Source: Thermoleophilia bacterium | GTDB lineage: Bacteria > Actinomycetota > Thermoleophilia > Gaiellales > SKUG01 | Direction of reading: 5' to 3' | Length of the DNA: 5,689 nucleotides | NCBI GenBank assembly: GCA_025964465.1 | Contig: JAOPYS010000091.1 | Location: 1-5,689 of the forward strand | Position numbers and translations under genes: made by a program | In this document: positions 5,240-5,689 of the stretch, piece after piece | How positions within the stretch are numbered: the stretch's first letter is position 1 | Layout: every line of letters begins with the position of its first letter | The notes under the pieces: model-generated | Databases searched by the model: none | Seen by the model: the letters and a program-made list of their open reading frames with translations, nothing else | What the model was told of the DNA's origin: nothing

Positions 5240-5689
5240 ATGACCACCGGAACCGTCGTCGACGTCGTGATGCCCCAGATGGGCGTGAGTGTCTCGGAGG
5301 GCACGATCTCCCAGTGGCTGAAGGCCGAGGGCGAGACCATCGAGAAGGACGAGACGCTCCTCGAGATCTCGACGGACAAGGTGGACACCGAGGTGCCGAG
5401 CCCGGCCAGCGGTGTCGTCACCAAGATCGTGACGGCCGAGGGCGAGACGGTCGACGTTGGCGCTCTCCTCGCGCAGATCGAGGTCGGTGGCACGGCCGGC
5501 GGCTCGGAGCCCGCGGCCCCGGCACCGATCGAGCAGGCGCAGCAGACCCTTGCGGAGGAGATCCCGCCGGCTCCCGTCGCCGCGACCCCCTCCGTCCCCG
5601 ACACCCCGGCACCCGCGCCGGCCGCCCCGCAGGCAGCTCCGGCCGCGGAGGGCGCCATGGGCGCCGGTCGCTTCGTCTCGCCCGTGGTC
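5240..5689 (+). CDS. 2-oxoacid dehydrogenase E2 component (dihydrolipoamide acyltransferase), N-terminal part, cut by window edge
   Basis: The frame is open to the right edge, giving 150 residues of what is normally a protein of 400 or more. Residues about 6-82 are a complete biotinyl/lipoyl attachment domain: MPQMGVSVSEGTISQWLK, then EISTDKVDTEVPSPASG with the lipoylated Lys47 in the DKV turn, and GETVDVGALLAQIE. Residues 83-140 are a flexible Ala/Pro-rich linker. RFVSPVV (144-150) is the beginning of the peripheral subunit-binding domain that holds E1 or E3. The catalytic acyltransferase domain lies beyond the window. In the complex, the lipoyl arm accepts the acyl group from E1 and transfers it to coenzyme A. 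Its nearness to the E1 alpha/beta genes makes it their likely partner. The opposite-strand gene between them implies separate transcription. The acyl substrate is not determinable; pdhC or bkdB would be the usual names. Confidence 0.92.
   Translation, partial: MTTGTVVDVVMPQMGVSVSEGTISQWLKAEGETIEKDETLLEISTDKVDTEVPSPASGVVTKIVTAEGETVDVGALLAQIEVGGTAGGSEPAAPAPIEQAQQTLAEEIPPAPVAATPSVPDTPAPAPAAPQAAPAAEGAMGAGRFVSPVV

Noticed and set aside
5225..5240. Tandem in-frame ATGs at 5225, 5231 and 5240 as a deliberate dual-start or leader peptide
   Set aside because: They share one frame and only the third has a properly spaced ribosome site; simple start ambiguity explains it.
1..5689. CRISPR array, tRNA/rRNA, transposase, phage or defence genes
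   Set aside because: I looked for regular spaced repeats, cloverleaf-like sequence, transposase motifs and terminal inverted repeats and saw none. Gene content is ordinary metabolism and envelope.

Overview
This is a GC-rich (roughly 70% by eye), densely coding bacterial chromosome segment. Codon use is strongly G/C-ending throughout, and spacers are short. Alanine/proline-rich linkers and degenerate TAnnnT-type -10 boxes fit Actinomycetota. The E1 and lipoyl sequences, and the lack of mobile-element traces, would suit a deep-branching actinobacterium (Thermoleophilia-like). That placement is an impression from sequence style; I see no phylogenetic marker that proves it.

Layout. (1) Positions 2-790, plus: the 3' part of a gene for an Ala/Gly-rich protein with a hydrophobic glycine-rich segment and a C-terminal LysM domain; its start lies upstream of the window. 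(2) Positions 791-1095: a 305-base non-coding stretch with a pyrimidine-rich repeat (a canonical G-quadruplex motif on the minus strand), an inverted repeat, and a perfect 14-bp hairpin terminator capped by a TTCG tetraloop. (3) Positions 1096-1557, minus: an unrecognised 153-aa protein, divergent from the next operon. (4) Positions 1759-2799 and 2855-3829, plus: alpha and beta subunits of a thiamine-diphosphate 2-oxoacid dehydrogenase E1, followed 13 bases later by a calcineurin-like metallophosphoesterase (3843-4649). (5) Positions 4672-5073, minus: an unrecognised 133-aa protein, convergent with the phosphoesterase. (6) From 5240 to the window end, plus: the N-terminal 150 residues of a lipoyl-bearing E2 acyltransferase, cut at the start of its E3/E1-binding domain.

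How they work together. E1 alpha and E1 beta form an alpha2beta2 decarboxylase that passes an acyl group to the lipoyl-lysine of E2, so the window holds most of one 2-oxoacid dehydrogenase complex (pyruvate or branched-chain type; the substrate cannot be settled here). The E1 pair and E2 are not one transcript: the phosphoesterase and an opposite-strand gene lie between them, and E2 probably has its own promoter.

I found no CRISPR array, tRNA, rRNA, transposon or phage gene. The window looks like ordinary core-metabolism chromosome. The points worth a second look are small-scale: a hairpin across the E1 alpha stop codon, the structured 791-1047 spacer, the split E1/E2 arrangement, the unusual LysM protein and two uncharacterised minus-strand genes.
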